Positions 10,719 through 23,585 are shown, counted from the stretch's first letter. The stretch: 64,000 nucleotides of DNA from Chrysemys picta bellii (GCF_011386835.1 NC_088800.1:14346572-14410571), one strand, 5' to 3'. Notes: a model not told the origin generated them from the letters alone. Program-made: numbers and translations.

Positions 10719-11849
10719 TGTGACATCCCAGGGTACAGTCCAGACTAGTGAGGGGCTGTGTCACCCCTGCCCTGTAACCTGGGGTGCTCTTCACAAGGCC
10801 GGGCTGCTGAAGCCTCCACCCTGGACTGCTCACAAACAACCTCCAGCGTGTAAGTCACTCCCAGCAATGTCCATGTGTGTGCTGCAGCCAGCCAGCCACA
10901 CCTTGCCTCTTACCAGCCTTGGCTATACTGCAGGGTGACCCCAACACACTCCCAGTCCTAGATCTTCCCCCTGAAATACATGTCCTGCCCTGCCCAGCCC
11001 TTTCCTGGACAGTACAAATATATTACGTCCATTATTCCTTAAGGGAGCAATATGCCATCTTATTACCTTAAAAAGTTATCCAGACATTTCAACTTGAATA
11101 CACTGGATTAGATAAAACAGTAAAACAAGTTTATTAACAAGATAGATTTTAAGTGAGTACAAGTAATGAGGCATAAAAGTCAGAAATGGTTACAAGAACA
11201 ATAAAGATAAAATGCAACCGATGCCTAACTTAACAACCTGTATCAGATTCAAAGCAAAGTTTCCTCACCACATGCTTTCAGCAGTCTTATTGACCAAACT
11301 CTTTAGGTCAGGACCCTTCCTCCAGAATCCAACTGCTGCTTCCTTTGTGTTTTCAGGTGCTGTGAATGCGATGGACAGGGAGAGACAGAGGGGTGTCTTG
11401 GGGTGTCTGCCCCTTCCTTTATAGTCCTGTCCCCACTTTGAGAAGCATTTCCAGCTGGGAGCAAGGTGACAGGCAGTCTGTGTGCAAGGGAAGTCCATGC
11501 TATTTCTTTGATAAGATGTAGATTTTTACCCCGCCTCCTTTCCTGCCAAAGAATCGCCACTTAGGTACCAGCATGTAATGGTTCATTAGCCGTGTTTACA
11601 CCTGGCTGTGGTGTCTGCACATCCTTTGTCTCTGAGGAACTGGTCTGACCACTCCCCAGACTTAATCATACTTCTAGTCATGATCTCAGCTTCTGTTTAT
11701 AACTTCACATATAATACTATGTGCATTTTGCCATTATATTATTGATCAGCAAATTAGGAGTTTTTAAATGATACCTCACAAGGCAAACCTGGTACAAACA
11801 TTATTACAATAGCGTGTAGGGTGTGAACACAGGGATATATTCTGTCACA
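10719..11849 (-). mobile_element. Solo LTR of an endogenous retroelement
   Basis: 1131 bp bounded by TGTGAC and GTCACA, with 5-bp flanks AAGGG (10714-10718) and GAGGG (11850-11854). On the minus strand it has a TATA motif (ACTATAAAGG near 11415) and an AATAAA signal (near 11134), which sets the orientation. It is therefore in the same orientation as NTRK3. No internal genes. Confidence 0.85.
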
Positions 11850-12153
11850 GAGGGTCTTCTGGACTCAGCCAGAGACATGACAGGATTTCCCAACACAGAC
11901 ACAGCCAGAAGCCAAGAGAAACTAGGAGGCGTAGGAGCTGTGAAGTGCAGACTCAGCCATATGAAAATGGAAGGGTCCTTTCCAACTCTGAGGTTACGAA
12001 AGATTCAGCAAGCCCAAAACACTCAGGGATTCTGCATCTTTGTACAACTGCGTACCAGGGGTTGGCCAAGCCAGGGGCCAGTACTCCTCTGCTTTCCTCC
12101 ATCTTGGTCTGCAAAATTTACATTTTCATTAAAAAAAAAAAAAAGCTACATAG

Positions 12154-12215
12154 CCCCCACCCACACACCGGATTCTGATGCGGTCCCCCACCCACACACC
12201 GGATTCTGATGCGGT
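12154..12215. repeat. 31-bp unit repeated twice, after an A14 run
   Basis: Two exact adjacent copies (12154-12184, 12185-12215) of a unit containing ACCCACACACCGGATTCTGA. They follow 14 A residues at 12131-12144. Confidence 0.97.
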
Positions 12216-13997
12216 GTACTGCAGGGCTGCTGAAACTCTAAGTGCAAAGGGAGATGGCAAGTTCCCCTGTTTTCTCAAAAGATCTTGATCCTGAAACCTG
12301 GTGATGTCACTTTCCATGTGCACATTGTTCGATATTTTACAGATGATCATTTTGGTGGCCCAACTTGGATGATGGGTGGCATTTCAGGTCTCTCCCTCCC
12401 TCTCCCCTCACAAGAATCTACACCCTTTAGAATACAGGTGCAAGAGACTGTCGCACGAGAAAAAAAATCAGGGACCCATCAGTAATCTAGCAGAACAAGG
12501 CTTAGAGAAGACAGACCTGCGATCATCATGACTGTCTCAGGGATTTGGGGGCACATGGCATCCCACACTGCATGACTTAAGCATCCTCCCCCACCACTAT
12601 GATTATCACTGGTGCCCAAAATAGGCCTTGAATTCACTTCAGCATGGCTGTAGATCTGGAGTCCTCACTCCCCTCGATACATAGGTACCTTCCATCAGTG
12701 TGACAGGATGTCGGCCACGCGCAGGGAGGGGAGATCACATGGTGCTGGCTGTGTGGTGGGACAGCACACGGTTAGGCGTTCTGGTCTTTGCTAATAGCAG
12801 GTTTGTTAATGTGAGTTACGTCCTGAGACGCAGCAGAGAGGAGGGGGAGACTAGAAGAGGGGGGGGGAATTCTACTTGGCTGGAAACATGGCCCTGAAAT
12901 CAGGTTGCCAGCGAGAGCCGCCGCCCTCACAGCACTTCAGGGGCAGATCTGTAAGTAACAGAGTGCAGTTTTCTGGCCCATCGATAATGCATGAAGCCCC
13001 ATGAATAATACAGGAGCAGCACACTTCAGGGTAGAATTTACTAACAACCTGCCCCAGAGTCAGTGATGTAACTCCCCCTAATCGTGGCCCCCCGGGGAGC
13101 TTTTGCACAAATTAACTCCTCTCATCGACTGGAAGTGCCGCGTGCCATCAGCAGCTGGCACTTTGCCACTCTGGGGACAGGGCTGCTTTTCAGATACAGC
13201 TATTGATTCTCCTTTATTTGTGCTTTTCCCAAAAGCGCTCCAGGCTTTGAACCCCTGCTGCCAGGCCAGCTGATTCACAGGAGGGGGAGATACATTCTCT
13301 ACGCTACAGACAGGGATTTTGACTCCCATGCTGTTCTGCTCCTGCATCCACCACTCTGTCCATAGTAATTGAAACACGCTTCTTTCTGCTCACTCAACTC
13401 CATGCCAGGCCCTATCAAGCCTCAGGGCTCATGCCTGACCATTACAAACAATGCCACTTAAAAGCAGCATTCCCTTCTGTTCTATTTTCCCACAACCACT
13501 GTAGCCCATGGACTGTCTCCTGGAATAGAGCTATCATTCCCCTAAGTGCAGAACAGGGAGGTTATCTGACTCCCTTGACATGTGCCAGGCACCCCAGTGG
13601 GGTGATATAAACAACCATTTCCTAGTAAGAAAAGGATGGTAGTTGCCCCGCTCAGATACTACAGTGGTAGGATGTGCTGCCAGGTGTTCCAGTTAGAACT
13701 CAGGTACCAGGCCACCCAGCGTTCCAGTGCTTACCGTTAAGAAGGAGTACTTTCCGGGAACATTACTTGAGATTAACAGAGCTTTCTCCCTATGCGCTCA
13801 GAGGAAATAGCTCTGGTAACTGCATGGTGCCTATTGGCATATGCTGACTTTTCAATGTCCAGCTAGAAGGCACCCACCGGGATGCCTAATGTCACAGATA
13901 CAACTTCAGACCAAGAGACAATTCATTTATGCCAATACTTTTATCAGTCTTTAAGAGGTCAAGAGGATGGAAGGAACTGCAGGGCGTATGTCACAAG

Positions 13998-15290
13998 AAT
14001 CATAGACATGCAGGGCTGGAAAGGACCTCAAGACATAATCAAGTCCAGCCTCCCTGTGCTGAGGCACGACCAAGTACATATAGACCATCTCTGACAGGTG
14101 TTTGTCCAACCTATTCTTAAAAGCCTCCAACGATGGGGATTCCACTACCTCCCTGTAGTGAGGCCGAACGGCTTCCCTCCAAGCGGGAGAGCGAGGGTCC
14201 ACTACACTCCCCTTGGTGGGCGGAGCCTAGCCTGCCCCGCCCCCCTCACCGGAGGTGCCGGGGCAGGGCCAGAAGTATAAGAGGAAGGCCCTGCAGCCCA
14301 GTTAGGGTGGAATCCTCAGAGGAGGACGCTCCTGCCATGCCCAGGAGGGGAACCTACCCCCGGCTGTGTGATAGCCGCAGAAGTGGGAGACCCCGACGAG
14401 GCATGGCCCGGACTACTAGCCGCGGTGTACCCTGAGGCCTGCGACCCCTGCCACCTCACCCCAGGGTGGCCGGCTCCCTACACTGTGCAGGGGAGCTCCC
14501 ACCCTGAAGAAGGAGCCTCCCCTACCAGCTCCCTTATAGACTGTTGCTTTGCTGGCTGCCTGAGCCCCGCCCTGGCTAAAGCCAGCCTTGAGACTGTTTG
14601 TTGGCTGGCAGCCTGAACCTCAAGCCCAGGCCCGCACCAGCTCCATAGACTGTGATTGTCTTGCTGGCAGCCGGACCTGTAGTTGGTGTTTAATTGCTGG
14701 CAGCTTGAGCCTCCCCAAGCCCAGGTTAAAGCCTGGCCGTGACTATCTGGTGCCCAGCCCTATTGTGGGGCTGGGAACTAGAGGATCTGGGGGGCCTTGC
14801 TCCACCTCAGGTGGAGACAAGGGCCCTAGACTGTTCTGCAGCTTCGTGCCTTGGCCAGACAAGCCCGAAGGCAACCTGAACGAGTGGCCTCCCTCCAAGC
14901 AGGAGCGAGAGGGTCCACTACACTCCCTTGGAAGCCTATTCTAGAACTTAACTACCCTTCTAGCTAGAAAGTTTTCCCTAATATTTAACCTCAATCTCCC
15001 TCGCTGCAGATTAAGCCTTCTTGTCCTTCCTTCTGTGGACATGGAGAACACATCGCCCTCCTCTTTATAACAGCCCTTAACATACTTGAAGACTGTTCTC
15101 AGGTTACCCCTGCCCCACCAGTCTTCTTTTCTCAAGACTAAACCATCCCCAGTTTTTTTAACCTTTCCTCAGAGGTCAAGTTTTCTAAACCTTCTATCGT
15201 TTTTATTGCCATCCTCTGGACTCGCTCCAAATTGTCCACATCTTTCCTGAAGTGAGGCACCCAGAATGAGAGCATGAGAGGTGTTAATAC
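13998..15290 (-). mobile_element. CR1 LINE 3' fragment, interrupted by a solo LTR
   Basis: The minus strand reads as a CR1 3' region. The terminal part near 13998-14020 contains CTATGATTC-type sequence, preceded by the conserved non-reverse-transcriptase tail. The right part (14928-15290) encodes decayed reverse-transcriptase C-terminal sequence with stops. The LTR at 14154-14922 splits it. Truncated at its 5' end, as is usual for CR1. Confidence 0.85.
14154..14922 (+). mobile_element. Solo LTR (769 bp) inserted in a CR1 copy
   Basis: It starts TGTAGTG and ends CACTACA (perfect inverted tips, TG...CA) and is flanked by the 5-bp duplication CTCCC (14149-14153, 14923-14927). A TATA-like AGTATAAGAGG lies near 14273. 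A 5-bp duplication fits Gypsy or ERV-L type retroelements. No internal coding region is present. A 40-bp segment near the 5' end (from about 14169) recurs near the 3' end (from about 14888). Confidence 0.9.
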
Positions 15291-16161
15291 CAGAATGACC
15301 AAGGGATGCACAGCCATCTCAGAAAACCAAGCTATCCTCCCTGTGAGGCTGCAACTTAGAAAGAGAAGGAGCTAATTTTCTCCACAGCTGCGGTCCCTTT
15401 CCTCAGCAGCCTCTGGAAGTTAATTTCACTTAGTTGCTGCCATATGCTTAACAGCCGTATCAGAGCTGCAGCAAGATCTAAAGGCTGAGGGTTCTTTCTC
15501 ATGAGCTGTATTCTGCACGTTTTACTCTAGGAAAGGACAAGAAGATTTTAGTTTATATATTCAGGCTAGAGGTATTCCCAATCCACGGCCAGGTTACCGT
15601 CTCTCAAGGGGTGCACAACCATTCTGCTTCCTTAAGACACCTCATTTGAAAAAATAACCCACAGCTTTGAGAAATCACAATTGCACATGTGTAAGTGAAC
15701 TGGGATCTAATCTATCAAATGTATCTACCTTCTAAGCTAAAGGAACGAGCCAGCAAAAGGAGATGAACCCACATGCTGGTCTAGCATATTCCATCCATGG
15801 CTGGGCAGGGGAGGAGACACACAGCAGCACAGCACGCACCAAGTGAGTTTTGAAAATGGTTCTACTGGCGCAGGAAGCAGAGGGAACAGGCACAAGTGGG
15901 TCTGGCAGTTTCATTCCAGGAGAGAAGAACTGCACCCAGTCTTGGCAGCCAAGTTGGGCTCAGAGTTAACACGGCTCATTTTCAGGAAGTCCCATTTGAC
16001 TACACATGAACGGCGTAGTACAGGGGAAGGGTCTAGGTGACCAGGAGAGGTGAGGGCACCTAGGAAGATCTCAGAAATATGCAGCAGCAGTTGGTAAGGA
16101 GCGAGTCAGCAAAGGATGCCTAATCCCTGCCTACACTAAGTGAATCATAAAGTGTTGCAGC

Positions 16162-16284
16162 TAGTGTGACCAGAGAGCAAGTGTGAAAAATCGGGACGGG
16201 GGTTGGGGGCAATAGGCACCCATAGAAGACAGAGCCTCAAATATCAGGACTGTCCCTATAAAATCGGGACATCTGGTCACCCTA
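16162..16284. mobile_element. Short hAT-type MITE with TAGGGTGACC-like ends
   Basis: 123 bp, from TAGTGTGACCAG to CTGGTCACCCTA, with inner inverted AAAATCGGGAC motifs. It is flanked by a perfect 8-bp duplication GTTGCAGC (16154-16161 and 16285-16292). The 8-bp duplication places it with hAT elements rather than TA-inserting families. Confidence 0.92.
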
Positions 16285-18057
16285 GTTGCAGCTGCCTGGT
16301 TCAGCCAAGCCTCCTAACCACAATGCAGTGCCTAGAATGTTTGGAAATTACCCCAGCCACCCTGCTCCCAAAAAAACCCAATGGGCTCTGTGGGGCAGAG
16401 GCCTGAGGAGCTCCTGAATGCACTGGGATGACCATGGTTTTAGATGTGTGATCATCTCAAAACTATTCTCTCAAGAATAACGCAGCCGCGTGGGACACAC
16501 CAAACCCTCACAGCCTGTCCCTGGTTCAGCGAGCTCACTATATGATTCACCAGTTAAAACAAAAGTGCCCGCAGCAAAGTTCCTAATGGGAAACAGCAGA
16601 TCTGTGCCTTGTTTCCATTGTCTGCTTTGGGTCATATAAAATTAGGGTTAAGGTTTTTTATGCTTGCGGCTTAAAGCACTCTCCCAGGTAGGGACTCTGA
16701 CCTCCTTTGCTGAGCCTCCAAGTGAATCAGGGTGCCCAGCAAAGAAGGAAAAATATCTGGCTTCATCATTTCAGAACCCCTGGTGGCAGGCAATGGAACA
16801 AGAAGGGGAGATTTAATCTACAGAGCGAGGCATGGTTTCTGGTTGCTGAATTAGTCCCCTGCACCCAGCAGGGAGGCCCCTCTTGTGTATAGCCAACTCC
16901 ATTAGCGTGCCTGTCGGTGGCAATAAGTCCTCAAGCAATGGACACATGTGAAATTAACTTGTGCTCATGATATTAACAGACACCCTGCTGTGCCCCATTC
17001 AGCACCGTCACCTCTCACAACAGCACTATGGAAATGTTTTGCAGGGCAATGAGGCAGTTACAGATTGCTTTAGAAGGACTGGAGGTCTGGGTGAGGGAGG
17101 AGTTTCCTGTAACACCAAGGTTTTATAAAATGAAAGATGCCACTGGATCAAGGAAGGCTTGGATCTCTCACTGCGCTGGGAAGGTCAGTTTTGGGGGCAG
17201 GTTTTTTTTTACAAAACTCTCCTGAAAGGTCAGCCCCAAGCTCTCCCAGGGCATGACGGAAGAAGCCAGCAGTGACCTCTGGATAACAAGGCCTGTAAGT
17301 CCAATGTTTATGAGCTGTTGCATGTTTTTGAAGCTTCCCTGAGCTCAGCACACTACAGGCTCACAAGAGCTGCACATCTTTTGGCTGGAGACCTGCCCGA
17401 CAAGGTCAGTCTGAGCCTAGGAGAGTTAGGGGTTGACTCACAGCAAGCCATCCCCAGACATGGCTTTTTCCAGGAGTGGAGGAGGTATATTTTGGTACCA
17501 AACCTCTTGTTTCTCAAGTCCCTGTGGTGTTGGCTGAAAAGGAGTGGATCAGGACTTTCCTTTGTAATGCATTGTATTGTATTCATACAAAGTCATCCTG
17601 TCCCAAGAGGGATCTGCCTTATGTTTGATGCCAAGAACCAGTTGCTCGGTGCTTGCACCAGCAGGAGTGGGGAACATGTAGAAATCATCAATAGGAGATG
17701 ACCTCTTGCCAGTCGCTCTGGGGGAACGGTCAGCTGGGGAGAAGGTTGGCTCTGGCCAACGACAAAGAAGCCCTAGCCTGCAAAAAACTACTCATTCCTG
17801 CAAGGAGGCTGTTGGTTCCATGTGCCTAAAGGGCAGACACAAACCCACTGAAGCTTGGAATTCTTCAGGAAATTCCCATATGTCAGCCAGATCTTACGGG
17901 TGGCATGATCCTGGTATTACTATTTCCGTGCTCTCTCCTCTCCTGCGTTTGCTGTGAATGGCTTCATCAGACCTGACGTTCTCTATCGCTCTCCATTTCA
18001 TGTCATGTCCATTGCAGTGCCTCTCCTCCCAATCCACCCCAAGGAGCTGTTTCTCCC

Positions 18058-18674
18058 TGTCACCGTTTCAGGGTAACTGCACCTGTATTTCCTCCTCCAT
18101 GGTCCCTTGAGGGCTTCCAGCTGCGACCTCTCCTGGGCAGAGACCTGCATCTCACTCCCCTCTGGCTTGGACCTGAGACGGCACAGCTCCCTGATACCCG
18201 CAGCAATCCAATCTCCCTAAATGGCCAGCGCCTGCGCTTTGCTCTCTCCCCAAGGGCAACGAGCAGTGTGTGGCCAGCCGCTGTAAGTTAACACACAGCT
18301 CCTTCTAAATAAGCACATTTATTCTGAAAGTCAAAGTATTACAAAGAAAGCACACAAAAACCCAAGAAAAGCACCTACCTGCATCCTAAAAGCTTACTGG
18401 GGTCACCCCAACTCCAACATAGGGCTCTGGCAGCTGTCAGTGCTTGAACTCCCATAGCAGGCAATCACCAGTTGATGGCCCTCTCCTTAGGGTGTAGCCC
18501 CGAAAAGCTGGGTTCTTGCAAAACCGGAGTTGTGGCAATTGCCTTAAAAACTCCCCAGGTATTCCCCAGGAAAGCCATTTAACACGTATTGTCCCAAAGC
18601 GCTAAGGCCTGCCTGGCACATTTTAGTAGAGTCATTTGAACTCTTTACACTGCCCAGGTCTCCGATCTGTCACA
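18058..18674 (-). mobile_element. LTR of an endogenous retroelement, 617 bp
   Basis: It runs from TGTCACCG to GATCTGTCACA with flanks CTCCC and TTCCC (4 of 5 matching). An AATAAA lies on the minus strand near 18309. A purine-rich stretch and a 67-codon open frame lie just to its right (18675-18873), so it may be a 3' LTR with a remnant of internal sequence rather than a solo LTR. Confidence 0.7.
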
Positions 18675-20440
18675 TTCCCACCATTACCTTTACCGCTTGC
18701 TCCACTTCTTTCAGCTGGCCCCCTGGGGGCATCTTTACCTGCACTGACATTTCTGCCTCTTGATGCCCTGAAATGCTAACAGATCCTTTTTGCCTGGTTA
18801 TGTTCAAGTGACGAGCCCCTCCTAACCAGCTGGGGCTGTCTACTCTGCCGGGTGTCCTCTCGGTAACCGCCACTCCATCTTTGGCCTTAAGCAGCAGCAG
18901 CTGTTGCCATTAGAAGGCCAGCTTGTCCCCATCTCATCTTCCTATATTCCCATCGCTCTGGAGGATAGTACACATCATGCGAACATGTGTTCTTGTGTCT
19001 TCTGTAATATTTCTCCTGCCTCCCCAAGGCCTTGCAGAGCTCGTACGACTCAACCTGACTTTCTCACGCTTGCTGTCTCTCTGCATCTATCTTCTCGTTT
19101 CATTACTTTCTTCCTTTCAAGAGAGATTTGGCTCACCTTCAAGTTCTTAGCCAACCTCACACTGCAGCTCTCTCTCTAGCTTCCACCAGTACAACACTGT
19201 CACCTTGTGTGGACTGTGTATTCCACCTCCCTCCCAAGTCTTGTAACCCATCTTGTAGCTTGATATGACATAAATGTCTTCTACTGGCTGAGCCTCTTGG
19301 GATTTTTAAATGTTATGTTTCTCCTGGACCATCCGTTCTTAACTTCTCCCCAACCTGCTGGAGATTTATTCCCCATTGCGCTCATCTTGCCCTCTGAGCT
19401 TTAGGGGTCAACCCTGTGTGCAATACATTTATTCCGTTCTCTCTTTCCCCCTCACTCTCTAGCATCTTCACATTCACAATTATTCAGCCTTGTAGTTTGA
19501 TTTCCACCCCTTTCGGTCTTCTCTCAACCCAGGCCACCCTCGTCCCTATCCCAGCGGAGGTGCTCAAAGCACGCCTCCCGCCAACACTGGTACTCTCCCA
19601 GCCTGCTAAGAAAGATTCCCTCTCTCTTCTAGACTTCCTGGAGCAGCATCCCTGTCCTGTCCTACTGCTTACCACCAGCCTGGCCACGCTCCAGCTGGAC
19701 GGAGACTTGTTGCAGAGCAGGATCCCATCTGGAAACTTCTGTTTATCTGAACTGTATGCTGATTGTATGCTGATTCTGATTCAGCTCAAAGGAAGTCATC
19801 CCCCATAGGCATAACTCTCAATGAAGGACTTAAACCCAATGGGTTTTTTCCATCTTAGGAGCCACTTTGATAGCTTGAGGCGCACACACTTGGGAGTTAA
19901 TACTTTCCCAGCCCTAGAGGCCTGAAGCTTTATAAGGGATAGCACCCACCACACCGCTTCATAACGGCAGTGCCATTTTCCCCCTTCTTTGATCCCCAGC
20001 AACCTCATCCATGTTACTTCTCCCACCAGCCAAGGCTCACTACCTCCTACAAAACCACTCTGCAAGAGGCTCCAAAAGGAACTGGACTGTTTACACCACT
20101 TCCATTCTCCTCCTTCATATAGCTCACCTGATCGTCAGCCCTTCGAGTAATGGACATGAGCTACCCTGCTGCCACAACATGAAGCAAGCTCAACCAGATC
20201 GAAATCCCTGTTGTAGGCCAAGAAAGAGGCTTCTTGGCTAATTTTTTTGCTGCCCAAATATGAAGGATCCTCAGTTTCCATCATTGTTGGTGTTGGCCTG
20301 ATGTGGGGTTGTAGACACGGGATATACTTGAAGTGCGGTATAACCAAATGGGACAGAACCATTTAAAAACAAATTAACATTGAGAGTATTTACACTGATC
20401 TGCAGCATACCCCATTCTAGAGCTTGACTCCAACGATTTT

Positions 20441-20580
20441 TGCAAAAGCACCCCCGTCCTGATCTGCAGCACCCCCCTGTTATCCCAGCCCTGGGCTTTC
20501 CCCCACAACTCTGCCAATGCACCTCAGTCTGGACCTGCAGCCCCCCTGCTCTTCCATTCATGGGCCTCTCTTGGCTAGCA
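20441..20580 (+). repeat. Degenerate tandem patch, unit about 70 bp
   Basis: Two imperfect units with the order CTGCAGCACCCCCCTG, CCCAGCCCTGGGCTT, CTCTGCCAATGCACCTCAG. The same unit occurs at 48325-48470 and 51885-52105. Confidence 0.65.
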
Positions 20581-21636
20581 ACCACTAATCTGAATTGTGC
20601 CAGATGGTGCAATGAGAACAAATGGAAACCTAAGACTACAAGCCACTCACCTCTTTTAAACTTGAAACCTGAGCCAGGACTTGGAACTCGTGTGAGCTGC
20701 AATCAGTGCAGAGATGAATTCCAAATCCAGCGTTTAACTCTGTGAGCCAGATTCCCCATCGGATGGGTATTTCTTTATTTTCTAATATCACTATTAGTAT
20801 TTTTCATTTAACAATTTGACAGAAATAAAATGCACTGCAGTAACAGCGGTGATAACACATTTACTCCCACTTGAGAGACTGTCATTATTCTTTCATAAGT
20901 CACTTCTAGCTTACAGCTGTATTGATCACAGGTGAGGATGAATGGGATATCCCATGATCCTCTGGGATAAATCGTACATTTTTTTTTATATCCACTGAAC
21001 AACTATTTCTAAAACTCAACAAAACAGGTCACCAGGGCAGCGCTCCATTGATTTCATGTCCACTTACTCTTCAGACGCAGTGGAGCATGCTTTATCAATA
21101 ATTCAGTGGGCTGCAGCCCTCAGGTGACCCAGGAGAGACACTCGCCTCTCGCCCACACAGGATCTGGCAGGTGCCTTGGTTACTCAAGAGCAAGGGAGTG
21201 ACCTATCATTACAGCCACCATTGCCTACGAAATGCACCCCTCCACAGTTGGATGACCCTTGCCGTACAACCAACCATAGCCTGCAAATGAATGAGAGTGG
21301 AGGACTCTTCCCATCTCACAGGGTCTGGCCCTTATGGAGGTCCACTTAAAATCTGGCCTTGCATTTAACCAAACAGTTATAAGCCCAGAAATGGCTCTCT
21401 CATCAGCCCCAAACATCAGTTCACAAGATGTTATGAAGTTAACAAAGAAGCAGCAGGGCTCTGGTGCTTCCGTGCCCAGGAACCCCTTCCAGAATTCACT
21501 CTGCCCTCTGGGATTTTAGATAATTATTCACACTCATATATCACCGGTTTCAAAATTAATCTTTTTTCGGGGGGGACTTTCTGTACCCCCTCCCACCCAC
21601 CCCACTTCCAGGAGATCCCTCCAGGATGGAACTTAC

Positions 21637-21705
21637 AGTTCAGAAAGCCTCAGTGTCTGGAAGAGTTGCCATGACAGTGTGGTAAGCCGGTTATCGGAGA
21701 GGTTT
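21637..21705 (-). CDS. NTRK3: NTRK3 exon, third leucine-rich-repeat segment (partial CDS)
   Basis: A 69-nt exon reading NLSDNRLTTLSWQLFQTLRL and then SEL. The mammalian counterpart is NLSSNRLTTLSWQLFQTLSL-REL. The first base A joins AT from the 51496-51567 exon to make Ile. The final CT joins G of the next exon to make Leu. The acceptor is TTTTCAG and the donor GTAAGT. It was too short to stand out as an open frame and was found by reading the minus strand for the LRR motif. It is isolated between introns of 29.8 and 12.4 kb. Confidence 0.96.
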
Positions 21706-22321
21706 CTGAAAATTAACAAGAGAAAGAATTCATGGTGAATAATTCCCTCTGCACCAGACCCTACAGGGTTCCTCAGAGCTCATCATTTTCCCCTACAGTT
21801 TACAGCTACAGGGAGGCTATCAAGTCGTCTAAGGCCCCAACTTAAGGTTTAGTAAAAATATTTTAATGACACTGAATGTGGATAGAAGACTTCCCTTCCT
21901 TTTTGTGAAAACAGTCCATATTCTGTTGCAATGTGAAAAATACAAACAGAACAATTCCCTGCAACTATACTTGAGAACCGGAAAGGGAACCTGCTACAAA
22001 CAGAAAGGAAAACTGATCAGCCTGGTTACACTCTCCAAACTCAAGTGAAATACAAGAGATAAACAAAATGCTAATCTTTAGAATTATTTGAACTGTAACA
22101 GTCCAAAGTGTTAACAGAAACACAGAGAAGGGAAATTTTAAAACAGGATTTGTATATTTGTTTTCCCATTAGGTTCTGCATCTTTCACACCAAAAGGAAC
22201 TGCTGCTGTAGCAACTAAGAACAACCACCTCCTAGCACTACTCCGCCCTGAACTACAGAAATGTGACCTCTTCTCTCTCTGGGAACATTTTACAAACCAG
22301 TGCCCACGTCTACTGAGTCAA

Positions 22322-22450
22322 GTAAAAGAAGGAGAGAGACAAAAAGAGCTGGAGATGGGAGAGAGAGCAAACAGGGGTCAAAGACTAGCTCAGAGAGGAC
22401 AAAGGCAGAGAAAGAGAAAGATAGAGAGAGACACACACACAGAGAGACGG
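22322..22450. repeat. Purine-rich (GA-type) low-complexity stretch
   Basis: An imperfect AGAGA-rich run with a short ACAC patch near 22430. It lies just before the fold-back elements. Confidence 0.8.
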
Positions 22451-22570
22451 AAGGGTCGCCTGTATTTTATTATTGATTCATTTTAAGATGACGGGAAAAA
22501 ACAAAGAACCTACATTTCGTAAAAGGCAAAATGTTCAATGGATCCTCAACCCTCGCTCAAAAAAACCCCA

Positions 22571-22865
22571 AAAAACGGTTTGTAACCTTCCATAACTTGT
22601 TCTTCGAGGTGTGCTGCTTGTGTCCATTCCATGTTAGGTGTGTGCGCGTGCCCACGTGCATGGCTGCCAGAGATTTTTGCCTTAGTGGTATCCGTAGGGC
22701 CAGCTCTGGTGCCCTCTGGAGCCCCACGCTCGTGTGCCAGTATATGAGGTGCTGCTGGCCCTGTGGCCTCTCAGTTCCTTCTTGCCGTCAACTCCGATTC
22801 ATGGAATGGACATGAGCAACACATCTCGAAGAACAGCAGTTACGGAAGGTTAGTAACCGTTTTTT
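22571..22865. mobile_element. Fold-back element with 60-bp inverted ends
   Basis: The left arm AAAACGGTTTGTAACCTTCC... TTCTTCGAGGTGTG... CATTCCATG is matched by the right arm 22800-22865 in reverse complement (CGAAGAACAGCAGTTACGG, GGTTAGTAACCGTTTTT). I do not know the superfamily. Confidence 0.8.
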
Positions 22866-23532
22866 CTCCTTTCAGTGCTTGCTCATGGGGATTCCATGTT
22901 AGGTGACTTCTAAGCAGTATCCCTGGAGGTGGGCTTAGAGTTCACAGATGTGCTGTTTGCAACACTGCTCTGTTGAAGCTGGAGTCGTCCCGAGCCTGCT
23001 GGGTGATGGCGTAATGGGACACAAAGGTATGGACTGAAGACCAGGTAGTGGCTCTGCAGAGGTCTTGAATCAGCACCTATCTTTAATGTGCGTCTCTCCC
23101 AAACACTTCCGACAGCTTGCATGGCGGTCGCTGACAGGCATAGGCTTATGGCAAGCGGAACATGGTTTGAAGCCCAGGGACCGGAGCAAGCCCCATCCTT
23201 GGGACGACGTCTCTAAGGGGACCACTAATTAACTGTAACTTACTAACTATTAAATACTAACTCTATGAACAACTATATACAAGAAACTATGAAGGAGAAA
23301 CACCATAAAGGACTTGCCGTCACAAGAGGAAAGGCGTTCCAGCAACCGCCCCAGGCAGTAAGAAGGAACTGATAGGGCGCAGGGCTGGTGGCGCATCATA
23401 TACCAGCACATGAGCATGGGGCTCCAGAGCTGGCCCTGTGGATATCAGTAAGACAAAAATCTCCGGCAGCTGTGCACGTGGGCGCGCACTTACCTAACAT
23501 GGAATTGACATGAGCAAGCACTCGAAGAAAAA
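22861..23532. mobile_element. Second fold-back element, related ends
   Basis: It begins with CAGTGCTTGCTCATGGGGAT and TCCATGTTAGGT motifs. It ends with a reverse-complement partner (23500-23532) containing TGCTTGCTCATGTC on the opposite strand. Its last 150 bp also form an inverted copy of 22602-22798 in the neighbouring element, so the two are related and abut. Confidence 0.65.
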
Positions 23533-23585
23533 TTAGGCCTCACAGCTTTGCACATCAAAGCTACACACCTGGCAGCTCAGACCAT

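Larger units (their letters stand above)
9245..21636 (-). other. NTRK3 intron between the 21637-21705 and 9087-9244 exons
   Basis: A 12392-bp phase-2 intron. It contains a TA-flanked MITE, three LTRs, a CR1 copy, a short hAT MITE and a tandem-unit patch, listed separately. The stretches 12216-13990 and 18675-20430 show no clear element. Confidence 0.85.

Noticed and set aside
18670..18873. 67-codon minus-strand frame beside an LTR, possibly a retroelement internal remnant
   Set aside because: Too short and unrecognised to call. Kept only as a note that the LTR may not be solo.
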